Below are positions 1 through 11,118 of a stretch of DNA of 64,000 nt, in pieces (the stretch's first letter is position 1; each line of letters starts with the position of its first letter). The translations under genes were made by a program, and so were the position numbers. Location: assembly GCA_013288325.1 (NCBI GenBank), contig JABDCB010000007.1:1-64000 (forward strand). Reading direction: 5' to 3'. A model generated the notes under the pieces. The model was not told the DNA's origin, ran no database searches, and was given only the letters and a program-made list of their open reading frames with translations. This DNA comes from Bacteroidota bacterium. GTDB lineage: Bacteria; Bacteroidota; Bacteroidia; Palsa-965.

Positions 1-2003
1 TCCATCTTCCCGGACTCAAAATAAGAAAGACCGAGAAAGGATATCCTGACATGATTTTCAAGATAGGGCAATGTAATATGATCCTCTATACCTTTCCGGT
101 ATTGGGTTGTAACGCCGGTAATGAATACAGGCGGATTCTGACTCAGGGAATTGAGCTGTTCAATAGAATAAGAAAACACACCTTCTGAAGTAGCAATCAG
201 GAGCTTATTATCAGACTCTACAATATGATTTATTTCGCCTGAAGTAAGTTCATTTAAAAATCCATAATTCGTAACCGATAAATTATATTCATCCACTTTA
301 CATAAACCGGCGTTTGTTCCTACCCATACCCGGTGTAAGGAATCGATCAATAATGTTCTGCAAAAATCAGAAGGCAGTCCTTTTCGTTCATCAATACTTA
401 TTACTTTGCTTTTTTTGTCGAATAAAAAGAGCCCTGCACCCCTCGTAGCAAGCCATAATCTTCCATTATCATCTTCTGCTATCGCATCCGTACGTCTTGC
501 GAGCATTGGATTTTGTTCACTCCAATATTTAATTCCATGTATGCTGTCCCAGCTCATCAGCCCACTGGTGGTCCCAATCCAGAATACACCGTGCCTGTCA
601 ACCAGGAATGTATTGATCCTTTCCTTCACTGCCAGAAGGCTGGAAATAGTTAAATCCTTTTTTATCCTCAGGATATAATAGGTATGAGATCCGAAAAGAT
701 TTCCGTCTTTATCCGTGGTATAGTGATTGATATACCAGGGCATTTTATTTTCCTCGGAAAACAGATGAATATGAGCATCTTTTATGCTGACATACCCTGG
801 AAAGCGACCGGTATAAAACAACTTACCGGGAAAAGAAGGCGTGACAAAAAGATTATTACCGGTATTCGACACCACTTTCATCTCTTTTCCGGTTAAAAGA
901 TATAAGTCGCCCGAATAACTTTGGGCCGCCAAGGTATCTCTGTTTATTAACGCGATGGAATTGATCCTTTTCTGTGCAAACCCTTCTTCGGGCCCTAGTT
1001 TTATAAAATCCGTCCTTGGCATATAAAATAATCCACGCTCCAAAGAGGTGAACCAATAGCTCCCTTCAAAATCAAGTGCTACCCCTGTGATATTCGCTCC
1101 GCCGAAATAATGCTTGCATTGGGTTGAATGCATCGGGTCGGGAAAACAATAAATACCCTGTGCGCTGCCTGCCACCCAGAGATAACCATTTGCATCAACG
1201 GAAACATATATAATCTGATCCTTTGTCTTAAAAAAGTCGTGCAGTCCTGTCTTGTCCAGCAGGAATACGTTAGATCCTGATGTAATGAAAAGACCTTCGT
1301 TCTTATAATAAATATAACTTTTGGCCGATGTGTTATCCGGGACAGCTATGCTTATTTGCTTTCTTGTTTCTTTTCCATGACTCCGGTCTATTTCCAGCAA
1401 GTTGGTCTTTTCATTATTCTTCCAGGAGCTTCCGTAACCATTTATGCAGTGTTTTTGAGGATCATCCGAGAATTGCAGGATAAAATTCTGATCTTTCAGG
1501 ACAACTACCGGTTTAGATGTATTATATGGAGGGGCAATACGAATCAAACGTCCGTTTTGATAGGTCCCCAGCCACAATGTGTCATTTTCATCCACATAGA
1601 TAGAAGAAATAAAAGCCACTGCGGAAATACCTTTTGTAATGGTCAGATCCTTTGTAAGAGTGGGCAGCATAAAAACAGAATCTCGATACACATAACCCAG
1701 ATTAGAGTTGAGGGTTGTGAACCACATCCTGTTTTTGCGGTCTTCGTATAGTTTAAAGACTGTACTTTCCGGGAGCCCTTCGCGTATGGAGAAGTTTTTG
1801 AATGAATATCCGTTGAAACGTGACAAACCCGCATCGGTTGTGATCCATATAAAACCGGCATGATCGGTAAGAACCGCATATGACTCAGTAGAAGGGAGAC
1901 CGTCTTTAGGGGAATAGGTACGGACAACAGTTTGCTGTGCTCCCGCAGAGAAAACAGACAACAAAAAAAGAAAGAAAGCAAAATAACGCTTGAAGAGCAA
2001 CAC
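1..2003 (-). CDS. Two-component regulator propeller domain sensor protein, 3' end truncated by window edge
   Basis: Reverse-complement reading gives a continuous frame (VLLFKRYFAFFLFLLSVFSAGAQQTVVRTYSPKDGLPSTESYAVLTDHAGFIWITTDAGLSRFNGYSF...) with repeated Reg_prop-like motifs (GFIWITTDAGLSRF, DTLWLGTYQNGRL, GVFWIGTTSGLMSWD, GRLWLATRGAGLFLFD). Absent from the ORF track because it has no stop inside the window. Start codon (GTG at 2003) is uncertain. Confidence 0.85.
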   Translation of the reverse strand, partial: MLLFKRYFAFFLFLLSVFSAGAQQTVVRTYSPKDGLPSTESYAVLTDHAGFIWITTDAGLSRFNGYSFKNFSIREGLPESTVFKLYEDRKNRMWFTTLNSNLGYVYRDSVFMLPTLTKDLTITKGISAVAFISSIYVDENDTLWLGTYQNGRLIRIAPPYNTSKPVVVLKDQNFILQFSDDPQKHCINGYGSSWKNNEKTNLLEIDRSHGKETRKQISIAVPDNTSAKSYIYYKNEGLFITSGSNVFLLDKTGLHDFFKTKDQIIYVSVDANGYLWVAGSAQGIYCFPDPMHSTQCKHYFGGANITGVALDFEGSYWFTSLERGLFYMPRTDFIKLGPEEGFAQKRINSIALINRDTLAAQSYSGDLYLLTGKEMKVVSNTGNNLFVTPSFPGKLFYTGRFPGYVSIKDAHIHLFSEENKMPWYINHYTTDKDGNLFGSHTYYILRIKKDLTISSLLAVKERINTFLVDRHGVFWIGTTSGLMSWDSIHGIKYWSEQNPMLARRTDAIAEDDNGRLWLATRGAGLFLFDKKSKVISIDERKGLPSDFCRTLLIDSLHRVWVGTNAGLCKVDEYNLSVTNYGFLNELTSGEINHIVESDNKLLIATSEGVFSYSIEQLNSLSQNPPVFITGVTTQYRKGIEDHITLPYLENHVRISFLGLSYFESGKM

Positions 2004-2122
2004 TAAACAGGGGTTAACAATTGACAAACATCCATCAAAAATAGGATATTTCAGGTAGGAACAATCAAACCCCTGACATTGAAGTCCGGGAATTTTCTTC
2101 AAATATGCGATTGACTATGGGT

Positions 2123-3196
2123 CTACCTCTTTTTTGCCCGCTCATACTGCGGTGGCCAGTTTATCTCAACGCCCAACTCCTGGGCAGCTCTCAAAGGAAA
2201 ATAAGGATCTCTCAAAAACTCTCGGGCCATTAGCACTACATCCGCTTTTCCTTGTTCTACAATACTGTTTGCTTCCTTAGCGGTGGTAATAAGGCCAACT
2301 GCACCGGTAAGCATTCCGCTTTCCTTTTTTATTCTTTCCGCAAAGCCTACCTGATAAAGTGGCTGTAAAGGTATTTTGACTCCCGAAGCATTTCCGCCTG
2401 ATGAGCAATCCATCAGATCAATCGTTTTTGTTTTCAGAAGCTGTGCAAGATGTATAGAATCCGATTCCGTCCACCCCCCTTCTTTCCAGTCGGTTGCAGA
2501 AATACGCAGAAACAAAGGGTTATCATCCGGCCATACTTTCCGTACACTTTCTATGATCTCGAGCAACAGCCTTATCCTGTTTTCAAACGATCCTCCGTAT
2601 TCATCAGTCCTTTTATTACTCCATGGAGAAAGGAACTCATTGATGAGATAGCCATGAGCCCCATGTAATTCTATCACTTTAAATCCCGCTTTTCGGGCCC
2701 TCAAAGCCGCGTCTTGAAAATCAGTAATTACTTTTTTTATTTCATCCTTGCTCAATTCTGCCGGCAGAGGTTCTCCTTCATGAAAAGCGACGGCACTCGG
2801 TGCCACTGTTTGCCAGGAACCCTCATCGGGAGTAAGTGCTTTACCACCCAGCCAGGGAGCCATGTGGCTTGCTTTGCGGCCGGCATGCGCCAGCTGGATG
2901 CCTGCAAGACTCCCTTGTTTTTCAATAAACGTTACAATTCTTTTCAAAAAGGGAATATGCTCGTCCTTCCAAATCCCCAGATCTCCTGGTGATATTCTTC
3001 CTTCCGGCGAAACGGCAGTAGCTTCCGTCAGAATAAGCGCAGCCCCTCCTATTGCTTTACTCCCGAGATGGACGAGATGCCAGTCATTGGCAAAACCATC
3101 TTCGCTGGAATACTGGCACATAGGCGACACCAGGATGCGGTTTTTCAGCTCTATGTTTTTAATTTTTAATGGGGAAAAAAGGGAAGGCATATTCAA
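2123..3196 (-). CDS. namA: NADPH dehydrogenase, old yellow enzyme family (YqjM/NamA-like)
   Basis: 357 aa; LFSPLKIKNIELKNRILVSPMCQYSSEDGFANDWHLVHLGSKAIGGAALILTEATAVSPEGRISPGDLGIW, HGAHGYLINEFLSPWSNKRTDEYGGSFENR are typical of YqjM-type OYEs. Confidence 0.93.
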   Translation of the reverse strand: MNMPSLFSPLKIKNIELKNRILVSPMCQYSSEDGFANDWHLVHLGSKAIGGAALILTEATAVSPEGRISPGDLGIWKDEHIPFLKRIVTFIEKQGSLAGIQLAHAGRKASHMAPWLGGKALTPDEGSWQTVAPSAVAFHEGEPLPAELSKDEIKKVITDFQDAALRARKAGFKVIELHGAHGYLINEFLSPWSNKRTDEYGGSFENRIRLLLEIIESVRKVWPDDNPLFLRISATDWKEGGWTESDSIHLAQLLKTKTIDLMDCSSGGNASGVKIPLQPLYQVGFAERIKKESGMLTGAVGLITTAKEANSIVEQGKADVVLMAREFLRDPYFPLRAAQELGVEINWPPQYERAKKR

Positions 3197-3288
3197 AATA
3201 TTAGGATACTATTTATACAGGCAGGATCATAAAAAATGGATTCATTATATAGAATCCATATGCGCTATAGCAAATTACATTGCTAAGT

Positions 3289-3591
3289 CTATTTCAGCTT
3301 TTCCAGCATTTCATTGGTAATGGCATCGGAATAAATACCCACGCCCCCCACAAGGATTCCCTTGAGTTTGCGTTTTTCCGATGAAATGGCATATAGTACA
3401 GATTGATCGGAGGGATCTTCGTTTACATCGAAGCGAAACGATTTGTCAATCTTAAATTCGTCGTGAAGCAGTTGGTATTTCCCGTCCTTGCCTTCCAGAC
3501 AATTCGGTTTCAGGTTAAAATCTTCGGTATATCCTTGCTTTTTTAAGGCATTAATGCCTTCTGTAAGCGTTTCATATGTTTCCATATCCAT
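3289..3591 (-). CDS. Small conserved Bacteroidota protein (such proteins are often mislabelled phosphoribosylpyrophosphate synthetase)
   Basis: 100 aa; METYETLTEGINALKKQGYTEDFNLKPNCLE...LLHDEFKIDKSFRFDVNEDPSDQSVLYAISSEK. Family recognised from memory only. Confidence 0.7.
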   Translation of the reverse strand: MDMETYETLTEGINALKKQGYTEDFNLKPNCLEGKDGKYQLLHDEFKIDKSFRFDVNEDPSDQSVLYAISSEKRKLKGILVGGVGIYSDAITNEMLEKLK

Positions 3592-3653
3592 TAGCTTCTT
3601 GGTGGTAATACAAAGTTAGAAATGTAACGTCAGTATTACAACCTGGCAACGGT

Positions 3654-3854
3654 TTATTTTGCTCTCCACTCATTCGGTTCATTTCTTATCTGCTCAATCT
3701 TCGAATGTACTGAACGCAATCCTTCCAGTTTGCCAAAAGCAAAATTCTCGCGAACAAAGTCCCCCAACCGTCTGGACTCAATCCACTCGCTCAAAGTTGC
3801 CCTTATTTCCTCCGACAGGAAATCATGAATTTCTGAAATTTCCGGTTTGCTCAC
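3654..3854 (-). CDS. Hypothetical small protein
   Basis: 66 aa ORF, low-complexity-free, no recognised family. Confidence 0.35.
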   Translation of the reverse strand: MSKPEISEIHDFLSEEIRATLSEWIESRRLGDFVRENFAFGKLEGLRSVHSKIEQIRNEPNEWRAK

Positions 3855-4572
3855 CTTTTGTCTTTGATTTGATCAGTTATTTCAGTGAAAATTTCAAATC
3901 CCTTTATGCACAGAAAATGACACTATTCCACGATTGAATTATAAAGAAGCTGTAAAATGCAATTTCCGCTTTGTTTTGTGCACAGTAAGAATAATAAAAT
4001 AAAAAAAAGGCGCAGAATAATTTCGGTGAACAAAAGGAATTGGAGCCCCGATTTGTCAAAACCTCTGGTAAAAGATCATGCTTAGTGCTTGGACGACCCA
4101 ACTTTCCCTGATACCCAAATCAGATTATGACTAATTGTACGTCCGCGAGGAATAAATCAAATGATTTGTTTTATTCTATTATTTTTCTAATTTTGGAATA
4201 CAACCAATTCATCGGAATCCGGCTTAAACTATTTGTCAGGCTCAATTGAATTGTTTTTGCCAATCGCAGACTTACTCAATCTGCTCATCACAAATTTGTA
4301 ATTGCGTAAAAAAGGAAAATTTTCGTTTTCCAGGTCGTGTATTCTATATACGAGGCCCAGAGGGTTAATCATTCAATCTAAAACTAGCAAGCATATGCGG
4401 TTCGGAAGCAATATTTGATCTTCTTCAGGCTCTCCTCCGCCTCCTCTCTCCATTGCTACCATAAGGCCGTGGCACTTTCTCTTGTAGCCTTGGCAAATCG
4501 ACGGATATCAATATATTTACACATCTCTTTACCCGTCATTTTTGATCTTGTCTATATTCCAAAGCCATTGTT

Positions 4573-5679
4573 ATGAATACACTTTTTGATGCTTTATGCT
4601 CATCCTGGATGATCTCCCTTCCGGCACTTGCCGTCATTGTCCTGCTAATGGCAAAATTATTATACACTCCCTTCTTCAAAAACGAAAAAAGCAATTCTGT
4701 TTTCAGGGTATTGGTCATGATTCTTGTTCCGGGAAGTACCGTTTTGTTTATTTACCTGGCCGGTTCAGTCTACGGCTTTGGCTATGTCGATAAATTTATC
4801 GCCAATACCAATTCAAATAAATGGATCTGTCTTGTTTCAGAAGGTACTTTCCGGATGCATATGAAAGGAGGTGGTAAAACGGTCGGGAACAGACTCTATC
4901 TCTTAGATTCTAAAACAGGGGACAAAATTTACCGAACTGTAATTGGCGATTTCTCAAAAGTTATCCGGCTCCAGGGCGATACCCTTCTTTATCAATCCGG
5001 CCATAGTGCATTTGTATTGTACAATGTTCGGAAGAATATGCCGGTTGCAACTCTGGATGCTGAGACATTGCCAGTTCAGCTAAAAGAATTCAGCATGGGA
5101 GTGGAAGATTGCAGTTATGATAAAGAAACCCGCTCTATAAAGGCCAGCGCAAAAGATGGCAAGATCTATTATATCGACCCCTTTTCCATGAAAGCACAGG
5201 CTACGAACCCTGTTCCTGATAAGGCCGGCAAAAAGCTCAGATTTGAATCTCAGTTCATTCAACTGGACAGCATTCATTCTATTAGTTTGAAAAACAAGGA
5301 CAGCGATGATAAACTGCTCCAGCTGGTGGATAAAGGAGGTAAAGCGGTAACAAGTGAAGGGGATTTTCTCTACGCCGAATTTGTCGCTAATGCTACTAAG
5401 CTAAATCGGTTTGTGGTTTTAAGTTATGAAACAACTGATAAAAGCAATTTCATCCTTACCTGCATATCTCATGACTATAAAGTATTATGGAAAATAAAAC
5501 AGAGCGAGTTGGGCGCCAGTGATTTTTTCTCCAAAAAGATGGAGGCTGGTAAATATGCCAACAACCCCACCATCGATTTCCCAAAGGTGCTGGACGAGTC
5601 GCTGATCTTTACCATTCAGGGGTTTGTATTCTCTGTCGATCTCAACACCGGAAAGGTTAATTGGAAAACGCGACTATAG
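4573..5679 (+). CDS. Membrane-anchored protein with PQQ/WD-like repeat region
   Basis: 368 aa; N-terminal TM helices, then LYLLDSKTGDKIYRTVIGD and FVFSVDLNTGKVNWKTRL propeller-like strands. Confidence 0.65.
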   Translation: MNTLFDALCSSWMISLPALAVIVLLMAKLLYTPFFKNEKSNSVFRVLVMILVPGSTVLFIYLAGSVYGFGYVDKFIANTNSNKWICLVSEGTFRMHMKGGGKTVGNRLYLLDSKTGDKIYRTVIGDFSKVIRLQGDTLLYQSGHSAFVLYNVRKNMPVATLDAETLPVQLKEFSMGVEDCSYDKETRSIKASAKDGKIYYIDPFSMKAQATNPVPDKAGKKLRFESQFIQLDSIHSISLKNKDSDDKLLQLVDKGGKAVTSEGDFLYAEFVANATKLNRFVVLSYETTDKSNFILTCISHDYKVLWKIKQSELGASDFFSKKMEAGKYANNPTIDFPKVLDESLIFTIQGFVFSVDLNTGKVNWKTRL

Positions 5680-5751
5680 ATAAATCTCTTTGCTCCGACA
5701 CTAAAAAATTGGACAACGAATTTTGTTATTGAATAAGATAGTATTGTATTT

Positions 5752-6912
5752 TTGAAAGAATTTACGCGCTATAAAATGAAACCGTCACGTATACAATCCA
5801 TTGATGCTTTAAGAGGCCTTGTCATGATTGTCATGGCCCTGGACCATATCCGGGATTTCTTTCATTACGATGCCGCCTTGCATAGCCCGGTAGATCTTCA
5901 TTCTACAACAGCGGCATTATTTCTTACCCGTTGGGTAACCCACTTCTGTGCTCCTACATTTATTTTTCTTACCGGGCTCTCTGCTTATCTCTATGGACAA
6001 AAACACAGCAGCAAAGAGTTGACCCGCTTTCTCTTTACAAGAGGAGCATGGCTTATTTTTCTGGAAGTTACCGTAGTGGCGTTCGGATGGTTCTTTGACT
6101 TTAATATTCATGGTCCTGTCCTCATGGTTATATGGGCCATAGGAGCTGCTATGATTTTTCTTTCCCTGGTTGTACAACTCCCTTACCTGGCCATTGTGGC
6201 CGTAGGAGTTGCGATCACCTTTTTTCATAATCTCGGGGATAACGTTCATTTTACCAACGGCACCTTTGTGAATGATATCTGGATTATGCTTCATGGGCCA
6301 GGCAGGATACAGATTTCCGAACAGTTCAGGCTAAACTGTTTTTATCCTCTCCTACCCTACTTCGGATTAATCTGTCTGGGTTATGCTTTCGGTAAGTTAT
6401 TCGGCTCCGACACAGCCCCTGAAAAGAGAAAGAAGGCTTTGTTATGGATAGGTACTTCGTGTATAGCCTTGTTTGTCGTCTTACGTTTTCTGAATGTCTA
6501 TGGAGATCCCCAACCCTGGGAACATCAAAGCCAACCTCTCTTTACCGTGCTGTCTTTTATTAACTGCACCAAATATCCGGTATCGCTTCTTTTTGCTCTG
6601 ATGATACTGGGACCATCCATTTTGTTTCTCTACTTCTTTGAAGGCATTCAAAATCGTTTCACTAAAATACTGACCACCATTGGTAAGGTGCCCATGTTTT
6701 ACTACATCATCCATATATACCTGATTCATACACTTGCTATACTAACCGAAAACAGTGATCCTTTAAAATTCATGAAGGTAGATGGCCGGTTCCACTTATG
6801 GACCATTTATCTGATCTGGGTCGGAGTTATATTACTTCTTTATATGCCCTGTCAATGGTATGGCAGGTACAAATCGGCTCATCCTGAAAAATGGTGGCTT
6901 AGCTATCTGTAA
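5752..6912 (+). CDS. Heparan-alpha-glucosaminide N-acetyltransferase-like membrane protein (DUF1624-type)
   Basis: 386 aa polytopic; RIQSIDALRGLVMIVMALDHIRDFFHYDA and FMKVDGRFHLWTIYLIWVGVILLLYMPCQWYGRYK. ATG start probably at 5776. Confidence 0.85.
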   Translation: MKEFTRYKMKPSRIQSIDALRGLVMIVMALDHIRDFFHYDAALHSPVDLHSTTAALFLTRWVTHFCAPTFIFLTGLSAYLYGQKHSSKELTRFLFTRGAWLIFLEVTVVAFGWFFDFNIHGPVLMVIWAIGAAMIFLSLVVQLPYLAIVAVGVAITFFHNLGDNVHFTNGTFVNDIWIMLHGPGRIQISEQFRLNCFYPLLPYFGLICLGYAFGKLFGSDTAPEKRKKALLWIGTSCIALFVVLRFLNVYGDPQPWEHQSQPLFTVLSFINCTKYPVSLLFALMILGPSILFLYFFEGIQNRFTKILTTIGKVPMFYYIIHIYLIHTLAILTENSDPLKFMKVDGRFHLWTIYLIWVGVILLLYMPCQWYGRYKSAHPEKWWLSYL

Positions 6913-6918
6913 TATCCT

Positions 6919-6960
6919 AAAACAAAAGAGCGGGCTTAAATAAGCCCGCTCTTTTGTTTT
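6919..6960. terminator. Bidirectional intrinsic terminator between convergent genes
   Basis: Perfect 20-bp inverted repeat aaaacaaaagagcgggctta-aa-taagcccgctcttttgtttt between 6912(+) and 6959(-). Confidence 0.9.
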
Positions 6961-9900
6961 ACATCTTCAATATCTTCTGAACCACATCGCGTCCATGAAT
7001 CGTAACCTTAACAAGATAGATTCCTTTATCGAGCGACCCCAGATTCAATACCGCTGTTTTGCCTGATACAGATATTGAATATACCAATGAACCTAGCACA
7101 TCATAAACCTGAATGATCTCCCTGTCTGGTATATCACCGAAAGCAAGTGTCAGCTGATCAGAAAACGGATTGGGATACATGCTAATAGCTTCTCCGGCCG
7201 AATAGGTTTGAATTCCTGTGCACAGGTTAACATGTATGATCTGTGTCGTCATTCCTTTGCATCCGTTCAGATCCGTATAAGCATAGGTAATTGTATCGGT
7301 ACCGGTACCGGCTGTTACAGCGCTGAACATATTTCCGGAAACACCTCTTCCGCTATAGGTTCCTCCGGCAGGATTTCCGGCACTCAGCGGGAACGTAGGA
7401 TTATTGATACAGATATCAGTCGGATTCTGCGTGTATGTTACAGCCGGCAATGCATCTACCGTAATATACATGGTATCCTGCGTGCTTGATCCAGCCGAAT
7501 TCGTTGCCACTAACAGAACCGTATAAGTACCGGGTGTTGCATAGCTGACAGTCGGGTTTTGCTGGTTGGAAGAAGCAGGGATACCTCCCGTAAAGCTCCA
7601 GTTCCAGGAAGAAGGAAGATTAGTGGAGTGATCGGTAAAGGCAATGTTTGTTCCGCTGCACAAAGCCGAAGAATGGGTAAACTGAGCCGTTGGTGCCACA
7701 TGCGTATTGGCTCCTGCAATATTGATATTATCGACATATATATTCTGACCGTTATGACCGATATTACGGAATGCAACCATCACATTACCCATTCCTGCGT
7801 AAGCAGTCAGATCAACTGTATCTGTTCTCCATTGTGCGGAAGTGGGAACAAAAGCTGTGTTTTTGAGATCCGGAGCAGTAGCAAGACCCGTTCCGCCTTT
7901 CAGATATACCTGTGTATAGGTAACACCGCAATCTGCAGAGACGAGCAATGCAAGGCTATCACTATAAGTAGCATCATATCGTGCATAGGCTACATCAAAA
8001 AACAACTTGACTTTATTATATGCTGTCAGATCGTATTTCGGTGTTCGCATTTCATCGTTTCTGCCTGTAGCATCATTGACATAGTCATTAAAATACATAC
8101 AGGCGCTGCTGGCTCTTCCGGTAGTTGTAAAATGTTCCCATACAAAAGCATCATTCCCTGCATTGTAGTTCTGCCAGTTGGCAGGCGGAAAGAGGCTACC
8201 CTCAAAACCTTCTGACAGAGGAAGGCTGTTAACACCCGACACCGTGATATACGTGGTTTTTGTCATGGAGTTATTTCCGTTGCTATTGCTGCACGTAAGC
8301 GTTACACTGTATGTACCCGGTGTATTATACGTAACAGAAGGATTTTGCTGACTGGATGTAGCAGGGGTCCCACCGGAAAATGTCCAGCTCCAGGAATTGG
8401 GTGAGAAGCTTGACATATCGGTAAAGACAACTGCCATACCTGCACAGATGGTGGTATTATCAGCAGTGAAGTTGGCTACCGGAGGCTGGGTGCCGTTATT
8501 ATACAAATCGGCTTGCCATACTCCACGACCGAAAGTAGCAGCACTGATCGTAGCCAGGGGATAAAAAATATGAAGGTCATGGACACAAACATCGGGCATA
8601 CCGTTAGAATATGGAGCCCAAAAACTCATGGTTGAATCCCGATAATAAACGCCTACATCACAACCTATGTATAAACCGCTGGTTCCATTCCAGCTGGCAA
8701 TACAATTTACCGGCAGATTAGGAAGTCCCGTTGAATAGTTTGTCCACGTAGCTCCTCCGTCGGTGGAACCATATATCTTATCATTGCCTGAATAACCGGA
8801 AAAACTAACCCAAACTTTGTTGGGATCCGTATTTTTAATTGCCAGGTTGGTAAGACGTGCATTACCTACCGGAAGTGTTCCTGTAACATCCGTCCAGCTA
8901 GTGCCTCCATCCGATGTCTTGATCAGTTTATTATCCTGTATCACATAGATCACCATCGGGTTGGAAGGAGCAACACCAAATTCCACGATAGAACCCGTAC
9001 CAGGCAGCGTACCCATCTGAGTCCAGCTTGTTCCCTGATTGACCGATTTAAACAGTTGTTGATATCCACCGTAAATGGTGTTTGCAGTTAACGGATCCTG
9101 ATGCCAGGGAGTAACCCATGCCCCTGTTCCGGTGAGCCCGGTAGTGATTCCGTTCCAGTTAACTCCTCCATCGGTGGTAACATTAAATGATCCCTGATAT
9201 TGTTCTCCATACATGACCTGGTCGTTGCTCCAATCTATAAAACAAGCCATCCCGTCACCACCCATCGTATTGCTCCATCCTCCCGAATAGATATTGGTTC
9301 CATCATCCTGATGACCGGTGATAGCAAGCGATGCCGTTGTTTTGGAAAGACCGATCTGATAGATCTCTGCAATATTCATATTTCCGTTTATGGCAGTAAA
9401 ACTTGTGCCGCTGTTGAGCGTTTCAAAAACACCTCCATCGGTTCCGGCAAAAACGCTGGTTCCGTTTTTATAAATCAGGTCATGAATATCGGCATGCACA
9501 TAAGGTGCGCCTGATCCTGTCCATTGTGCAAATAGATTCCAGCTGGAGCCTCCATCCAGTGTACGCCATATATTTACACCCCCTACCACTACTTCATTCG
9601 CATTGGTAGGTGAAGCGGCTATGGAAAGCGTGTACCATCCTTGTCCGCCTGTATCACCTCCGTTGCTGGCCCAGCCAAGCAAGTTAGGTGATCCCGATGC
9701 TTTGGAAACAAAGGTGACACCCTGGTCGGTGCTTTGATAAAATGCATAAAAACCATCGTTTGTTGCATCACTTCCCACTACATATACATAGGATGAATTA
9801 GCAGGTGTTACGGCAATGGACATACGATCCACGGCGGTGGAAGCGGGCAGGCCTGTGGTAATAATACTGAAGCTTGCTCCACCATTCGTAGATTTATAAA

Positions 9901-10789
9901 AAGTATTGCTTACTCCATATACAACCGTCGTATCGCCCGGACGGTATTTCATATCGGTAATATTGTCGGTACCGCCACCCACATTATTCCATGTTGCTCC
10001 ACCGTCGGTGCTGCGCATCATACCTTGAGTAGTGCCGGCAAAAAGAACTTTGTGATTGAGGGGGTTGATCAACAAACGGTGAATGCGGTTTCCCAGTGAT
10101 ACAGACCATGACAAACCGGTGTTGTTCCAGGTAGCGCCGCCATCGGTTGATTCAAGCACACCGATACTATAAGAATCACCGGCATCTCCATCACCGGTGG
10201 CCAGGTACATATGCTGACTGTTTGTGGGATCGAAAACAACATCCGAAACACCGATTACAGCCAGTGCATCGGTATTGGTGTTCCAGCTGGCTCCACTATT
10301 GCTGCTGCTCCATAAGCCTCCGTCGGGTGCGCCGGCCCATAGACCTGCGGAAACCGAAGGATCAAATCTTACCACATTCACACGGCCTGCATTGCTTCCG
10401 GTAGGATCGCCAAAAGGGCCGGTAGCCTGCCAGGTGGTGGACATGGGACGAGGTGTAACCGAATGATTATGGGTTTTATATTTCTGATATTCTTCCCATG
10501 CACGCGATGCTTGTGTTACATCGCCGCTAGGATATACACGGGGTTCCATAAAATGTTCCCAACGTTTGAAAAGCTCATATCCCGGTATTTCCTGTTCCTT
10601 TTCGCGTTTGGAGACCGGAGCCTTGCGGCTTTTAGCAAGCTCTTTCAGTTGCTTTTTGTTTTCTTTATAGAACGTTTTTTGTGTGTCGTAAAAATTGGAA
10701 TGAGGGTCCAGCATCCGTCTTTTCCATTCCTGAGAAAAACTGCTGAAAGCCATCAAAAGAACAGTTGCACTGAGTATACATTTTTTCAT
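6959..10789 (-). CDS. Secreted sortilin/BNR-repeat glycosyl-hydrolase-like protein with PKD domains and T9SS type A sorting domain
   Basis: ~1276 aa; signal peptide; repeated sxDGGaTWnn motifs (STDGGATWNNTG, KTSDGGTSWTDV); PKD motifs (FTDMSSFSPNSWSWTFSGGTPATSSQQNPSVTYNTPGTYSVTL); C-term MYPNPFSDQLTLAFGDI...GIYLVKVTIHGRDVVQKILKM. Confidence 0.93.
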   Translation of the reverse strand: MKKCILSATVLLMAFSSFSQEWKRRMLDPHSNFYDTQKTFYKENKKQLKELAKSRKAPVSKREKEQEIPGYELFKRWEHFMEPRVYPSGDVTQASRAWEEYQKYKTHNHSVTPRPMSTTWQATGPFGDPTGSNAGRVNVVRFDPSVSAGLWAGAPDGGLWSSSNSGASWNTNTDALAVIGVSDVVFDPTNSQHMYLATGDGDAGDSYSIGVLESTDGGATWNNTGLSWSVSLGNRIHRLLINPLNHKVLFAGTTQGMMRSTDGGATWNNVGGGTDNITDMKYRPGDTTVVYGVSNTFYKSTNGGASFSIITTGLPASTAVDRMSIAVTPANSSYVYVVGSDATNDGFYAFYQSTDQGVTFVSKASGSPNLLGWASNGGDTGGQGWYTLSIAASPTNANEVVVGGVNIWRTLDGGSSWNLFAQWTGSGAPYVHADIHDLIYKNGTSVFAGTDGGVFETLNSGTSFTAINGNMNIAEIYQIGLSKTTASLAITGHQDDGTNIYSGGWSNTMGGDGMACFIDWSNDQVMYGEQYQGSFNVTTDGGVNWNGITTGLTGTGAWVTPWHQDPLTANTIYGGYQQLFKSVNQGTSWTQMGTLPGTGSIVEFGVAPSNPMVIYVIQDNKLIKTSDGGTSWTDVTGTLPVGNARLTNLAIKNTDPNKVWVSFSGYSGNDKIYGSTDGGATWTNYSTGLPNLPVNCIASWNGTSGLYIGCDVGVYYRDSTMSFWAPYSNGMPDVCVHDLHIFYPLATISAATFGRGVWQADLYNNGTQPPVANFTADNTTICAGMAVVFTDMSSFSPNSWSWTFSGGTPATSSQQNPSVTYNTPGTYSVTLTCSNSNGNNSMTKTTYITVSGVNSLPLSEGFEGSLFPPANWQNYNAGNDAFVWEHFTTTGRASSACMYFNDYVNDATGRNDEMRTPKYDLTAYNKVKLFFDVAYARYDATYSDSLALLVSADCGVTYTQVYLKGGTGLATAPDLKNTAFVPTSAQWRTDTVDLTAYAGMGNVMVAFRNIGHNGQNIYVDNINIAGANTHVAPTAQFTHSSALCSGTNIAFTDHSTNLPSSWNWSFTGGIPASSNQQNPTVSYATPGTYTVLLVATNSAGSSTQDTMYITVDALPAVTYTQNPTDICINNPTFPLSAGNPAGGTYSGRGVSGNMFSAVTAGTGTDTITYAYTDLNGCKGMTTQIIHVNLCTGIQTYSAGEAISMYPNPFSDQLTLAFGDIPDREIIQVYDVLGSLVYSISVSGKTAVLNLGSLDKGIYLVKVTIHGRDVVQKILKM

Positions 10790-11118
10790 GGTGTGTGTAT
10801 GAGTATTCAAGATAGACTAAATAATCCTGAAAGAAAAAACGGAGAAATCAAATCAGGCCTTACGTAACTGATAAAAATACAATTGCCGGAAGAAAAAGCT
10901 TCCCGTGTGGTCTTTCTCCATGAAACAGATCAGCCAAGAAAGCCATCTTATGTCTTTATAAGGCGACTTTTTCCGGAGCATACCCTCCTTTGCTTTCATC
11001 ACAACCTATTAACCTTTAATCAATTAACCTTATTTAAAGATGCCTCAAACTGCTCTTAAATAAATATTTTTAATGCGTGGCCTCCACAGATCAATAAAAT
11101 CAAGTACATTTGCATACC

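Noticed and set aside
1643-1981. 112-aa minus ORF in the ORF track
   Set aside because: Shifted frame within the edge-truncated propeller protein (1-2003), which is the real coding frame.
3855-4535. AT-rich intergenic stretch with possible degraded ORFs
   Set aside because: Only short interrupted frames, no motif recognised; cannot support a pseudogene call.
7208-10466. Several plus-strand ORFs (7208-7489, 7559-8215, 9200-9514, 10147-10404, 10224-10466)
   Set aside because: Antisense shadows of the long BNR/PKD/T9SS gene, which has clear domain motifs.
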